In this document: positions 32,657 through 41,037 of the stretch, piece after piece
Position numbering within the stretch: the stretch's first letter is position 1
Layout of the letters: each line of letters starts with the position of its first letter
DNA from: Bacillota bacterium
GTDB taxonomy: Bacteria; Bacillota; Clostridia; Acetivibrionales; DSM-1351
Direction: 5' to 3'
Length of the DNA stretch: 44,551 nt
Assembly (NCBI GenBank): GCA_023443515.1
Contig: JAEZUC010000076.1
Coordinates: forward strand, 1-44,551
The notes under the pieces: model-generated
Databases searched by the model: none
What the model was told of the DNA's origin: nothing
Seen by the model: only the letters and a program-made list of their open reading frames with translations
Program-made: the position numbers and the translations under genes

Positions 32657-32670
32657 TTGGAACGGTTTAA
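32657..32670. promoter_or_regulatory. LacI-type operator 4 at the lacI start site
   Basis: TTGGAACGGTTTAA keeps the left half-site exactly and has a weak right half. It covers the predicted transcription start of the regulator gene, which indicates autorepression. Confidence 0.65.
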
Positions 32671-32783
32671 TTAATTGTCCTAAATTACTTATAACTGTTA
32701 ATATATATTATATGATAAATAATCAGATTATAAAGCCCTCGGTATTTTCCGAGACAGACTTTCATATATAAGGAGGGATTTGA

Positions 32784-33812
32784 ATGAAGGTTACAATTCT
32801 TGATGTTGCACGGGAAGCCAATGTTTCCAAGAGTACCGTTTCGCTTGTCCTTAATAATTCAAAGGCCGTTAAGCTTGAAACACAGTATAAAGTGCGTGAG
32901 GCAATAAAGAAGCTAAACTATACACCCAATCTGGCCGCACGCGAACTGACAACACGTCGCACACACACGCTGGGGATAGTTTTCTTAACGTCCAATCACT
33001 TAAAAAAGGCTTACGCTTTTGATTCTGTAGCAGAAACTCTTTTATATGATACCAGCAACGGAATATATACCGGCCTTGAAAATACAGACTACGCACTGCT
33101 AACAGAGCGTTTTTCATCTGTCAGCAATCCTGAAGCAATACCATCCTTGATTACAAACCGCAGAATTGACGGCGTGTTTCTCATAGGAGGTCTGTTTACG
33201 TCTGACCTTATAAATCATTTAAGGGAAATTAATCTACCGACAGTAATAATCGGTCTGCAATATAATGGAACAGATTCAATTTTCTCTGAAATGGAAACAG
33301 TCGGTTATCTGGCGGGTAAGGAATTCCTGGAAAAGCATCATAAGAATATTCTGTTTATAAACGGGCCCGTTAATAGTAGTAACTCCCAAAAAAAGCTTTT
33401 AGGAATGCAGAGGGCTTTTTCTGAATATGGTGTTGACCCAAATAATTTACATGTAGTTAATTCAGGTTATACAGGCTTGGACGGGTATAAGTCTTTCAAA
33501 GAAGTATGGGATTCCGGTCTACGTCCTGATGCTGTTTTCGGAGGAAGCGACGGTATTACTTCAGGCGTCATGCGGTTCTTGTTTGAACAAAAGGTTAATA
33601 TTCCTGAAGATGTGTCTCTTATAGGATATGAAAGTTCCATCCTGTCGGAATACTCCCCTGTCAATCTTACTGTTATTGATGCACATAAGGAGAAAATGGG
33701 TGAAGAAGCTTGTCGTGCACTCCTGAAAAGGATTGAAATGCCCCGTTCAAACACAGTTTGGCTAGGAATTCCTCCAACTTTGACCCATGGTTCCTCTGTA
33801 ATAGAACGCTAA
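32784..33812 (+). CDS. LacI-family transcriptional regulator
   Basis: A 342-residue LacI/GalR regulator. The helix-turn-helix is TILDVAREANVSKSTVSLVLNNSKAVK (about 3-29), followed by the hinge YTPNLAARELTTRRT with the leucine-alanine-alanine-type minor-groove helix. The remainder is a periplasmic-binding-like effector domain (GIVFLTSN, RRIDGVFLIGG, DAVFGGSDGITSGVM, VSLIGYESS). AAGGAGG lies 8 nt before the ATG. Its position between the two arms of the regulon and next to four matching operators makes it the regulator of the transporter operon and of itself. Confidence 0.92.
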   Translation: MKVTILDVAREANVSKSTVSLVLNNSKAVKLETQYKVREAIKKLNYTPNLAARELTTRRTHTLGIVFLTSNHLKKAYAFDSVAETLLYDTSNGIYTGLENTDYALLTERFSSVSNPEAIPSLITNRRIDGVFLIGGLFTSDLINHLREINLPTVIIGLQYNGTDSIFSEMETVGYLAGKEFLEKHHKNILFINGPVNSSNSQKKLLGMQRAFSEYGVDPNNLHVVNSGYTGLDGYKSFKEVWDSGLRPDAVFGGSDGITSGVMRFLFEQKVNIPEDVSLIGYESSILSEYSPVNLTVIDAHKEKMGEEACRALLKRIEMPRSNTVWLGIPPTLTHGSSVIER

Positions 33813-33879
33813 TTTTTTTCATAAAACATATGCTATAAAATTGATAATAATTTATTTATAACGAGAGAGGAGATTTTTT

Positions 33880-35247
33880 ATGAATATTCAACAAGTACAA
33901 TGTGATGTTGCAGTTATCGGAGGTGGCCCCGCCGGCATTGCAGCAGCCTTGGCAGCTGCCAGAAACGGAGCCAAGGTATTTCTTGCTGAGCGTAATGAAT
34001 ACCTGGGGGGGAACATGTCTTCCGGGCTTCCTTTATTAGGTTATCTTGATAAAAACGGTACTCAGGTAACAGGTGGTATTGCCCAGGAGATCGTTGATAA
34101 GTTAACACTACGAGATGCATGTCTTGGTCACAACCGCTGTCCTTTACACAATTCCGTTACAATAATAGACTCTGAAATGATGAAAATCCTTGCCTTTGAG
34201 TTGTGCAGAGAAGCCGGTATCCAGGTTTTACTTCACTGTGAGGTTGTTGATGTTAATGTTGTAAACGGCAGTATCGACCGTGTATTCCTTATGGGTAAAG
34301 GTACACGCTATGATATTAAAGCCTCTGTATTTATAGATGCTACCGGTGACGGAGATGTTGCATACCTTTCAGGTGCTACATACGAAAAAGGTCAGCAGGA
34401 TACAGGTATTTTGCAGCCACCGTCACTTCTTTTTACTCTTAGCAATTTTAATGAAGAAAAGTTCTGGGAGTTCTTAGAGGAACATCCTGAAGACTTAATC
34501 CCGGCGGAGAGCATGAATGTTTCCAACGGATATGACGTAGAGTTTTTCAGAAGCCATCCGGGTTATGTGTTCCTCGGGCTTCGAAACACATTGTCACGTA
34601 TGAGTGAACAAAATTTGAATCCATTTAAAAGAGACACTCTTATATATATTAAGACACCTCATCCGGGCCAGATTTGTATCAATGCAACACGTATATTAAA
34701 CTTTGACGGAACTGATCTTAGGGATTTGACACGTGGTGGCGAAGAAGGAATGCAACAAATCGTAAATATAACTGAATTCCTTAAAAAATATATACCAGGC
34801 TTTGAGGATACTTATGTTTCATATATTAACAGTACAATTGGTATTCGTGAAACCAGACGTTTCTCAGGTATCAAAAAGCTTACTATAGACAGTGTAACCA
34901 AAGGCCTCATTCCTGAGGACAGTATTGCACTTGGCTCATACAAAGTTGATATTCACAGCGGTCTCAATAGTTCCACCGACCTTATTGACCTGGAAGGGCC
35001 TTATGGTATTCCACTCGGCTCTCTTATCAGCAGTGATATAAGCAATTTGGTTCTCAGTGGAAGATGTATTTCTATGGATGCACCTACATTGGCCAGCGCT
35101 CGTGTTATGACTACCTGTATGGCAATCGGACAAGCTGCCGGAGTATGTGCTTCCCTTTCAGCTAAAAAGGATATTCTTCCATCCGCGGTTGATTGTGCAG
35201 AAGTCAGAGATATTCTGTTAAAAGAAAAGGCAATTCTGAGTATATAA
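33880..35247 (+). CDS. FAD-dependent oxidoreductase (FAD_oxidored family)
   Basis: A 455-residue flavoprotein. The N-terminal dinucleotide-binding motif is VIGGGPAGIAAALAAARNG, followed by FLAERNEYLGGNMSSG. The second FAD block ASVFIDATGDGDVAYLSG lies near residue 150 and the C-terminal SARVMTTCMAIGQAAGVCASL closes the FAD site. This is the PF12831-type family often found in sugar and polyol clusters, where the reaction is usually unknown. It lies 67 nt downstream of the LacI gene in the same direction, so it belongs to the regulon. AGAGAGGAG precedes the ATG. Confidence 0.87.
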   Translation: MNIQQVQCDVAVIGGGPAGIAAALAAARNGAKVFLAERNEYLGGNMSSGLPLLGYLDKNGTQVTGGIAQEIVDKLTLRDACLGHNRCPLHNSVTIIDSEMMKILAFELCREAGIQVLLHCEVVDVNVVNGSIDRVFLMGKGTRYDIKASVFIDATGDGDVAYLSGATYEKGQQDTGILQPPSLLFTLSNFNEEKFWEFLEEHPEDLIPAESMNVSNGYDVEFFRSHPGYVFLGLRNTLSRMSEQNLNPFKRDTLIYIKTPHPGQICINATRILNFDGTDLRDLTRGGEEGMQQIVNITEFLKKYIPGFEDTYVSYINSTIGIRETRRFSGIKKLTIDSVTKGLIPEDSIALGSYKVDIHSGLNSSTDLIDLEGPYGIPLGSLISSDISNLVLSGRCISMDAPTLASARVMTTCMAIGQAAGVCASLSAKKDILPSAVDCAEVRDILLKEKAILSI

Positions 35248-35256
35248 TGGAAATTA

Positions 35257-35286
35257 TGCCGTCAGACCCCTTGTGCTTTGACGGCA
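35257..35286 (+). terminator. Hairpin after the FAD oxidoreductase gene
   Basis: TGCCGTCA pairs with TGACGGCA over 8 bp around a 14-nt loop. It starts 9 nt after the stop codon. No T run follows, so it may be a Rho-type or 3'-end-protecting structure. Confidence 0.45.
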
Positions 35287-35376
35287 CATCTGTATCATTC
35301 CTATTTATAAAAGCACATCTTGTTTACATAAGGCATAAGATAGTATTATAAGTACTATTGAAAGGAATGATTACAA

Positions 35377-35970
35377 ATGTATAATTCGCCCAAACCTTAC
35401 CCATGTCCATATAATAACAATCAAATGAATAATCCGGGTAATATGAACCCGGTTCCCTACCTGGAAAGTTGCCCGGATTTATGGAGTCAGTTCCCCAATC
35501 AATATCTTCCCTATGTGGAGCATACAAAACCCTGTACTCCGGTTATGTTAAAGGACTATGGTCCAGAACCGTTTGCGGTTGATATTGAAAAAGCTACCAA
35601 GCAGAATAATAACTTCCGTTTAGCTCTATGGACAGGTAAGTATTTACAGATTACTCTCATGTGTATTAATGCAGGGGATGAAATTGGTTTGGAAATACAC
35701 CCGGACCTTGACCAGTTTATTCGAATAGAAGAAGGCCAAGGGCTTGTTAAAATGGGTGATAGAAAAAACTGTCTGGATTTTGAAGCTAATGTGCGGGAGG
35801 ATTATGCTTTCGTAATCCCTGCCGGAAAATGGCACAACCTTATTAACACAGGTAACAGGCCACTTAAATTGTATTCAATTTATGCTCCGCCTCAACATCC
35901 ATTTGGCACTGTCCATAAAACTAAAGCTGATGCTCAAGCTGCAGAAGAACACCATCGTATATACTATTAG
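35377..35970 (+). CDS. Cupin-domain protein with Pro/Asn-rich N-terminus
   Basis: A 197-residue protein. The first 60 residues are rich in Pro, Asn and Tyr, like some spore-coat and surface proteins of Firmicutes. Residues about 75-175 form a cupin: motif 1 is GDEIGLEIHPDLDQFIRIEEG (His and Glu metal ligands) and motif 2 is AFVIPAGKWHNLINTG (second His). The tail is YSIYAPPQHPFGTVHKTKADA. The substrate is unknown; metal-bound isomerases and dioxygenases share this fold. AAAGGA precedes the ATG. It stands alone between two terminators. Confidence 0.85.
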   Translation: MYNSPKPYPCPYNNNQMNNPGNMNPVPYLESCPDLWSQFPNQYLPYVEHTKPCTPVMLKDYGPEPFAVDIEKATKQNNNFRLALWTGKYLQITLMCINAGDEIGLEIHPDLDQFIRIEEGQGLVKMGDRKNCLDFEANVREDYAFVIPAGKWHNLINTGNRPLKLYSIYAPPQHPFGTVHKTKADAQAAEEHHRIYY

Positions 35971-35988
35971 GCAATATTATAGGTAAAA

Positions 35989-36036
35989 TAAAAGGCTTCC
36001 TACTAAGATAATTTATTATTGAGTGGAAGCCTTTTT
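35989..36036. terminator. Bidirectional terminator overlapping the hydrogenase protease 3' end
   Basis: AAAGGCTTCC-T-ACT pairs with AGTGGAAGCCTTT around an A/T-rich loop. A T5-G-T5 run follows on the plus strand, so it ends the cupin transcript. On the minus strand the first arm encodes the last residues (KKAST) of the hydrogenase maturation protease and the stop codon lies in the loop. Confidence 0.75.
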
Positions 36037-36486
36037 GTTTTTAACACAATCTTCAATTATGCCTTTAACATCTTTACATATCCCCAAGAATTTCGACTCC
36101 AGAACTGATGATAAGCTTGTGCCAAAGTTAATTTTATAAGGTTCTATTCCAATCAGCATACCTTTTACCTTCATTCCATTTATTCCTATATAGTTAAGTA
36201 AATGAGTATCGTGTACAGTTATGGCAGATACCAGGTCCTGAGATATTTGTTCAAGAGGTAATACGCCTATACTCCCGGGCTCCTTGTTTAAATAAGCCGC
36301 ATCAATAACAATAGTCATTGATGCTTTTTCTATTTGCTGTAAGCAATAATAAACATCTGTTTCTCCAACAATATACTGTATATCGCTGTTTATATTTATT
36401 TTTTGCAATTCTTCTACTATATATATGCCTATTCCGTCATCCATCATAAGCCTGTTTCCGATTCCAAGGACAAGCAATTTTTTCAT
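36016..36486 (-). CDS. [NiFe] hydrogenase maturation protease
   Basis: A 156-residue HybD/HycI-family endopeptidase. GIGNRLMMDDGIGIYIVEEL (about 8-27) is the family signature with its acidic nickel ligand; VIDAAY holds the second acidic ligand (about residue 62) and HDTHL the histidine (about residue 93). After nickel is inserted it removes the C-terminal peptide of the hydrogenase large subunit. Its start overlaps the large-subunit gene by 4 nt, so it is the dedicated protease for that subunit. Confidence 0.92.
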   Translation of the reverse strand: MKKLLVLGIGNRLMMDDGIGIYIVEELQKININSDIQYIVGETDVYYCLQQIEKASMTIVIDAAYLNKEPGSIGVLPLEQISQDLVSAITVHDTHLLNYIGINGMKVKGMLIGIEPYKINFGTSLSSVLESKFLGICKDVKGIIEDCVKNKKASTQ

Positions 36487-37895
36487 GGCATTACCTGTAT
36501 GGTTTTAATGCACTTGCCCCCGGAAAACACATGGGTTGCACAGGATACGCATGGATCAAAGGAACGAATAATTCTCCCCAATTCAACCGGGTTGTCGAAA
36601 TCTCGTATTATTGTATTCACTAATGCTTGTTCCGCAGTTCCCCTCATATTGTTATTACCTCTGGTAGAGAGGTTCCATGCTGAAGGGGTTATAATCTGAT
36701 AAAATGAAATAAATCCATTTTCTATTTTAAGCCAATGTCCAAGGGCACCCCTTGTTGTGTCTATAAGACCTGCTCCTTCCGAGGTTGCAGGAATGGTATA
36801 CTCTTTTTGAACGGAAACCCCCGGAATCAGGTTTTCTATAAGTATGCTTATGATAGCAGCAATTTTTCTGGCTTCCAGAACCCTTGCAATGGTTCTGTCC
36901 ATAGTGGATATTCCTTTTCTGTATTCACCGCTTAACCATTGTCTCGCCAATGGGCCAACTTCATAGGGTATACCTCCATATCGCGGGGCTTTGACCCAGG
37001 AATATCCTTTACTTTTATTCATATCCGGTTCCGGTATTATATCTGTAGGTTTATACTCATCCATTTTACTCTCATACCACGAATAATCTATTTCTTCGGT
37101 TATTTCGTCGGGATTGAATACACTTATCCTGCCTTGTGTGTAAACCAGTGGGTTGACATACAAAGTTCCCAGTTGGTTATATCCGTTGAAACAGCCATAA
37201 CTTAAAAGGTTTCCGTAGCCTCTGCCATTTTTGTAGTAGTCGCTGTAATATAGTGCTATAGTGTATACATCTTGTATCATTTTGCTTTCTATAAACTGGC
37301 GTATGTTATGTAATATTGATTTTATTTTAATGATTTTATCTGTCGTTGCCTGGGTTGTAATCCCCCCTACAAAAACGCCATGATTATGAGGTGCCTTTCC
37401 TCCCAGCACTGTCAGCATTTCGTGTGCACTCCTGCTTATATCCAGTGACTCAAAATAGTGTTTAACTATTTCATCATTCTTATCCTTAGGCAGTCTGAAA
37501 TCATTATGTTCTGTTACATACAGCGGATACTTGTCAGGAAGTCTCACAAAATCAGGTATGGTATACTGATAGAAATGTCTGATGTGATTCTGGAGAAATT
37601 CACATCCATGCAGAATATCCCTGAGATACCTTCCTTGTTCAACAGGAATAATACCCATTGCTGCCTCTAGTGCCAGGGTTGATGCTACTGAGTGGGCTGT
37701 GGAGCATATCCCGCATATACGCTGTGTAAAATATACTGCATCCAAGGGATTTCTTCCTTCAAGCATTTTCTCAAACCCGCGGAAAAGCAGTCCTTCGGTT
37801 CTAGTATCTGTAACGATATTGTTATCAATTTCCGCATCTATTTCCATGAATCCGCTGATCCTTGTAACGGGGTTTATTACAATCCTTTTAGTCAT
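36483..37895 (-). CDS. [NiFe] hydrogenase large subunit
   Basis: A 470-residue catalytic subunit. The two metal-binding motifs are intact: RICGICSTAH with Cys61 and Cys64, and DPCVSCATH with Cys449 and Cys452. After His455 a 15-residue tail (VFSGGKCIKTIQVMP) remains, the part removed by the maturation protease encoded next. The N-terminal RIVINPVTRISGFMEID is typical of group 1-like enzymes. The Ni-Fe(CN)2CO site splits or makes H2. No hyp maturation genes are in the window. The gene overlaps its neighbours by 4 nt on both sides. Confidence 0.95.
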   Translation of the reverse strand: MTKRIVINPVTRISGFMEIDAEIDNNIVTDTRTEGLLFRGFEKMLEGRNPLDAVYFTQRICGICSTAHSVASTLALEAAMGIIPVEQGRYLRDILHGCEFLQNHIRHFYQYTIPDFVRLPDKYPLYVTEHNDFRLPKDKNDEIVKHYFESLDISRSAHEMLTVLGGKAPHNHGVFVGGITTQATTDKIIKIKSILHNIRQFIESKMIQDVYTIALYYSDYYKNGRGYGNLLSYGCFNGYNQLGTLYVNPLVYTQGRISVFNPDEITEEIDYSWYESKMDEYKPTDIIPEPDMNKSKGYSWVKAPRYGGIPYEVGPLARQWLSGEYRKGISTMDRTIARVLEARKIAAIISILIENLIPGVSVQKEYTIPATSEGAGLIDTTRGALGHWLKIENGFISFYQIITPSAWNLSTRGNNNMRGTAEQALVNTIIRDFDNPVELGRIIRSFDPCVSCATHVFSGGKCIKTIQVMP

Positions 37896-38791
37896 TCCTT
37901 TACCTCTCTTGTAGTATTGTAGGTGATAAAAGGTTCCATCTGATCAGGAAATCCAAACTGTGCACATCCAATACATGGGGTATCATCCTCCACAGGCCAG
38001 TTTACGTACTGATTCCATTTTCTTATAGGACAATCTATAGGAGTAACAGGCCCTCTGCACCCCAGCTTAAACATGCAGGTTTTCTCTCCCAGTTTCTGTG
38101 CAAAAATTCCTTTATCAAAATATGATCTTCTGGAACACCTGTCATGGATTAATGTACTATAAAACAATACAGGCCTATCCCTGTTATCAAGCTCCGGTTC
38201 GCCATATAAAAGTATATGGGCCAGAGTTCCCATAAACCAGTCAGGGTGACAAGGGCATCCCGGGAGCTTAATTACCTTTTTGTTCAAAACGCTTTGTACA
38301 CTTACACAGCCTGACGGGTTTGGTTTAGCTGCCGAAACCCCGCCGTGAGAGGCGCAGGCTCCAAGCGCTAAAACATGTGAAGCCTTTTCCCCCAGCAGTT
38401 TAACCGCATTAAGAGCAGTGACAGGTTTACCTTTCCAGCGCCCTATAACATTGTACATCCCATTATTTTTAGTGGCTACTGCTCCCTCAACTGCAAGAAT
38501 AAATTCTTCACCAGTAATACCCATTAATTGCTCCATGGCTTTTTCGCCTTCTGATGCAATCAGACTGTTGTCATATATAAAATTTGTCATTTGTGAAATC
38601 AGATATTTAAAGTCAGGGTTTGAACCATCCAACAGGGAAATGATATTGCCTGAACAACCTGTTAGTTCCAACCAGACAAGATTCTTTCTTACCAATTTAC
38701 CTTTAAGGATTTCAGCCCTGACTTTACTTAACAATTCTCGTGCCGTCTCAAGACGTGCAACATATTCGGGACATGTTTTTGTTGTATTCAT
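37892..38791 (-). CDS. [NiFe] hydrogenase small subunit, without Tat signal
   Basis: A 299-residue FeS subunit. Proximal cluster cysteines are in LTGCSGN (Cys46), GACASHGG and LPGCPCHP. The distal cluster has the histidine ligand in IHDRCSRRSYFD; further cysteines lie in CMFKLGCRGPVTPIDCPI and DDTPCIGCAQFGFPD. This is the complete three-cluster wire of standard small subunits. There is no twin-arginine signal at the N-terminus (MNTTKTCPEYVARL) and no C-terminal anchor, so the enzyme should be cytoplasmic, unlike most uptake hydrogenases of this type. Confidence 0.93.
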   Translation of the reverse strand: MNTTKTCPEYVARLETARELLSKVRAEILKGKLVRKNLVWLELTGCSGNIISLLDGSNPDFKYLISQMTNFIYDNSLIASEGEKAMEQLMGITGEEFILAVEGAVATKNNGMYNVIGRWKGKPVTALNAVKLLGEKASHVLALGACASHGGVSAAKPNPSGCVSVQSVLNKKVIKLPGCPCHPDWFMGTLAHILLYGEPELDNRDRPVLFYSTLIHDRCSRRSYFDKGIFAQKLGEKTCMFKLGCRGPVTPIDCPIRKWNQYVNWPVEDDTPCIGCAQFGFPDQMEPFITYNTTREVKE

Positions 38792-39048
38792 GTGATTAAC
38801 TTCCCTACCGCTTTTAATTTATTTAATATTGACTGTCCTCCATGGCATGATGCAAATTCGCCTGTTAAATCTTTTCCTGCGGTAAGTCCAAAGTGCGAAG
38901 CCGCAGCCCAGGCTGCATTATTGGTAACATCATACACCGTTCCATTTACAGCCACATAAGCAGGATTTCCACTCTTTCCGTTGAACTTAGCCAATTCGTC
39001 AAGTGTAAATGTTTTTATTCTACTTGGGACATCATTATAAAAATTCAT
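38788..39048 (-). CDS. Cytochrome-b5-like haem-binding protein
   Basis: About 86 residues counted from the ATG at 39048, which has AGGAG nearby; the frame is open to 39111 but without a ribosome binding site. The domain begins IKTFTLDELAKFNG and has NPAYVAVNGTVYDVT, a prokaryotic cytochrome-b5 pattern. Histidines in AASHFGLTAGKDLT and ASCHGGQ stand where axial haem ligands are expected. Its stop overlaps the small-subunit start by 4 nt, so it is the first gene of the hydrogenase operon. It may pass electrons between the distal cluster and a partner (inference). Confidence 0.82.
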   Translation of the reverse strand: MNFYNDVPSRIKTFTLDELAKFNGKSGNPAYVAVNGTVYDVTNNAAWAAASHFGLTAGKDLTGEFASCHGGQSILNKLKAVGKLIT

Positions 39049-39176
39049 AATAACCACTCCTATAAATATATTTTTATATTGTGCTGAATATTCTCCTTCA
39101 TTGGTATGCACATTTCAAAATATGCTCAGCTTTGGATTTAGGTTACTTTCATACCCTATGGAAATGGCACAAAAAA

Positions 39177-39199
39177 AACCACACCGCTATAGTGTGGTT
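39177..39199 (-). terminator. Terminator of the ars operon
   Basis: AACCACAC and GTGTGGTT pair perfectly around CGCTATA. Read on the minus strand a run of eight T follows (39178-39171). It begins at the arsC stop codon. Confidence 0.85.
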
Positions 39200-39591
39200 C
39201 AAAGTGATTTCTTTAGGGCTAAAATTTTCTCCTCTATAATTTGAATCACTTTAATAAATTCATCATCATTTTTACCGGTTGGATCTTCCAGGCCCCAATC
39301 TTCCCTGTGTTTGTACGGCAAAGATGGACACTGCACGTTACATCCCATTGTTATCACAATATCAACGGTCGGTATATCTTGAAGAAGCTTTGATTTTTGA
39401 GTTTTTTCCATATCAATTCCATAAATCTGTTTCATCAACCGAACCGCATCCTGGTTAATTTGAGGCTTTGTTTCAGTGCCTGCGGAATAACTTTCAAATA
39501 CATCCGATGCGAGATGTTTGCCCAGCGCTTCCGCAATCTGACTACGGCAGGAATTATGAACACATATGAATGCCACTTTTGCTTTTCCCAC
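39199..39591 (-). CDS. arsC: Arsenate reductase (low-molecular-weight phosphatase type)
   Basis: A 130-residue protein with the phosphate-binding loop Cys10-VHNSC-Arg16 of the LMW-PTP fold, SAGTETKPQINQDAV and the acid loop EDPTGKNDDEF. Two further cysteines, Cys84 and Cys88 (MGCNVQCP), serve the redox relay; their spacing is shorter than the 82/89 pair of the classical S. aureus enzyme, a variant common in anaerobes. It reduces arsenate to arsenite with thioredoxin-type electrons. It lies 4 nt after the small thioredoxin-like gene. Confidence 0.9.
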   Translation of the reverse strand: MGKAKVAFICVHNSCRSQIAEALGKHLASDVFESYSAGTETKPQINQDAVRLMKQIYGIDMEKTQKSKLLQDIPTVDIVITMGCNVQCPSLPYKHREDWGLEDPTGKNDDEFIKVIQIIEEKILALKKSL

Positions 39592-39595
39592 TTGA

Positions 39596-39919
39596 TTATT
39601 TCCTCACTTTTTCCAATATACTAACTATCTCCTCGGGTTTCAGTACTTTACCGTAAGAAACAACTTTTCCGTCTACAACCAAGGCAGGCGTTGTCATTAC
39701 ACCATAAGCAGCAATCTGTGCAAAATCCTTAACGTGTTCAATATCAGTGTCCATTCCCAGCTTTGACAATGCTTCTCTTGTAGCAGCTTCCAGTTGATTA
39801 CACTTTGCACATCCTGAACCAAGAACCTTTACAAAAGCGCCTTTGCTATCCGCTGTGTTTAATTCCACGTTGTTTTGATTTTTGTCCTCTTTCTTTTTTC
39901 CAATACTAAATAATGACAT
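39596..39919 (-). CDS. Small thioredoxin-like redox protein
   Basis: A 107-residue protein with an acidic/basic N-terminal tail and then a thioredoxin fold. The active site is GSGCAKCNQLE (CxxC) and the cis-proline region is YGVMTTPALVVDGK. This is the MTH895/'redox-active disulfide protein 2' type often encoded beside YraQ/ArsP permeases. It is a plausible reductant for ArsC or for the cysteines of the permease. Confidence 0.87.
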   Translation of the reverse strand: MSLFSIGKKKEDKNQNNVELNTADSKGAFVKVLGSGCAKCNQLEAATREALSKLGMDTDIEHVKDFAQIAAYGVMTTPALVVDGKVVSYGKVLKPEEIVSILEKVRK

Positions 39920-39947
39920 AACTGAAATCCTCCTAAAAATTTAAAAG

Positions 39948-40961
39948 TTATATTAATAAAAATTGAAATGCATTAAACAAATACCCAACAATAATAATAC
40001 CTATGGTGCATATAGCAACAAACAATCCCAAAAGTCTGGGTTTTACAGCCTTTCGAAGCATTATCATGGACGGCAGGCTAAGTGTTGTAACCGCCATCAT
40101 GAATGACAGAACCGTTCCTAAATTTGCTCCTTTGTACAGTAAAGCCTCCGCTACGGGTATAGTACCAAATATGTCGGCATACATAGGGACACCCAGTAAC
40201 GCAGCAAGAACTACACCAAAAGGATTGTTGCTCCCAAGGACGGTGTCAATCCAGCTTTCCGGAATCCAGTTGTGGATTACCGCCCCGATTCCCACTCCTA
40301 TCAATATATACGGAAATACTTTTTTAAAGGTGGCTGCTACTTGGTCTTTTGCATAAATAATACGTTCTTTTTTCGTTAAATCCGGCGACTCTATATCCAC
40401 CCTTGATGCATTTCGTATAAAATCCTCTACATACTTTTCCATATTCATTTTCCCAATAATTGTACCTCCGCCAACTGCAATAACAAGACCAAGTATAACA
40501 TATGCTGCAGCCACCTTTGCACCAAAAATGCTCATTAAAATTACAAGTGAACCCAGGTCTACCATTGGAGAGGATATAAGAAATGAAAAAGTTAATCCCA
40601 GTGGCAGTCCTGCACTGGTAAAGCCTATAAACAGAGGAATGGATGAACAGGAGCAAAAAGGTGTAATTGTACCGAGAAGTGCCGCCATGATATTTGCTCC
40701 TGTTCCACTAAAACGCGTCAATATTTTTTTACTCCGTTCAGGCGGAAAATAACTCTGTATATATGTAATAATGAAAATCAAGAGGCAAAGTAATAATGTA
40801 ATTTTCAGTACGTCATAAATAAAAAATTGTACGCTTCCCCCCACACGCCCGGACATGTCAACCCCGAAGAATGAGAGTACATCCCCGATGAGTGTGTTAA
40901 GCCATTTCATCCCAAGCACCTGATTCTGAAAAAACAGGCCTATTCCTTTTAAAGCCTCCAT
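39948..40961 (-). CDS. YraQ/ArsP-family permease
   Basis: A 337-residue membrane protein with about 8-10 hydrophobic segments. The signature TPFCSCSSIPLFIGFTSAGLPLGLTFSFLISSPMVD around Cys103 and Cys105 marks the DUF318/ArsP_1 permease family. A NNPFGVVLAALLGVPMYADIFGTIPVAEAL block repeats the inverted half. Members export methylated or inorganic As(III) species. Here it is preceded by an ArsR gene and followed by a thioredoxin-like gene and arsC, so a role in arsenic efflux is well supported. Confidence 0.88.
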   Translation of the reverse strand: MEALKGIGLFFQNQVLGMKWLNTLIGDVLSFFGVDMSGRVGGSVQFFIYDVLKITLLLCLLIFIITYIQSYFPPERSKKILTRFSGTGANIMAALLGTITPFCSCSSIPLFIGFTSAGLPLGLTFSFLISSPMVDLGSLVILMSIFGAKVAAAYVILGLVIAVGGGTIIGKMNMEKYVEDFIRNASRVDIESPDLTKKERIIYAKDQVAATFKKVFPYILIGVGIGAVIHNWIPESWIDTVLGSNNPFGVVLAALLGVPMYADIFGTIPVAEALLYKGANLGTVLSFMMAVTTLSLPSMIMLRKAVKPRLLGLFVAICTIGIIIVGYLFNAFQFLLI

Positions 40962-41037
40962 ACATACCTCCCTTTAATAATACATCTATTTTTATCGATA
41001 TATTGATTTTTAATAAAGCCATCAACCGATGGCTGTA

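Larger units (their letters stand above)
32198..32783. other. Divergent control region of the polyol regulon
   Basis: These 586 bases contain no gene. They hold a consensus promoter for the LacI gene and four copies of a TTGGAACGTTCCAA-type operator (listed separately). The promoter of the minus-strand operon is not obvious; two or three AT-rich candidates exist near the operators at 32306-32485. Confidence 0.7.
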
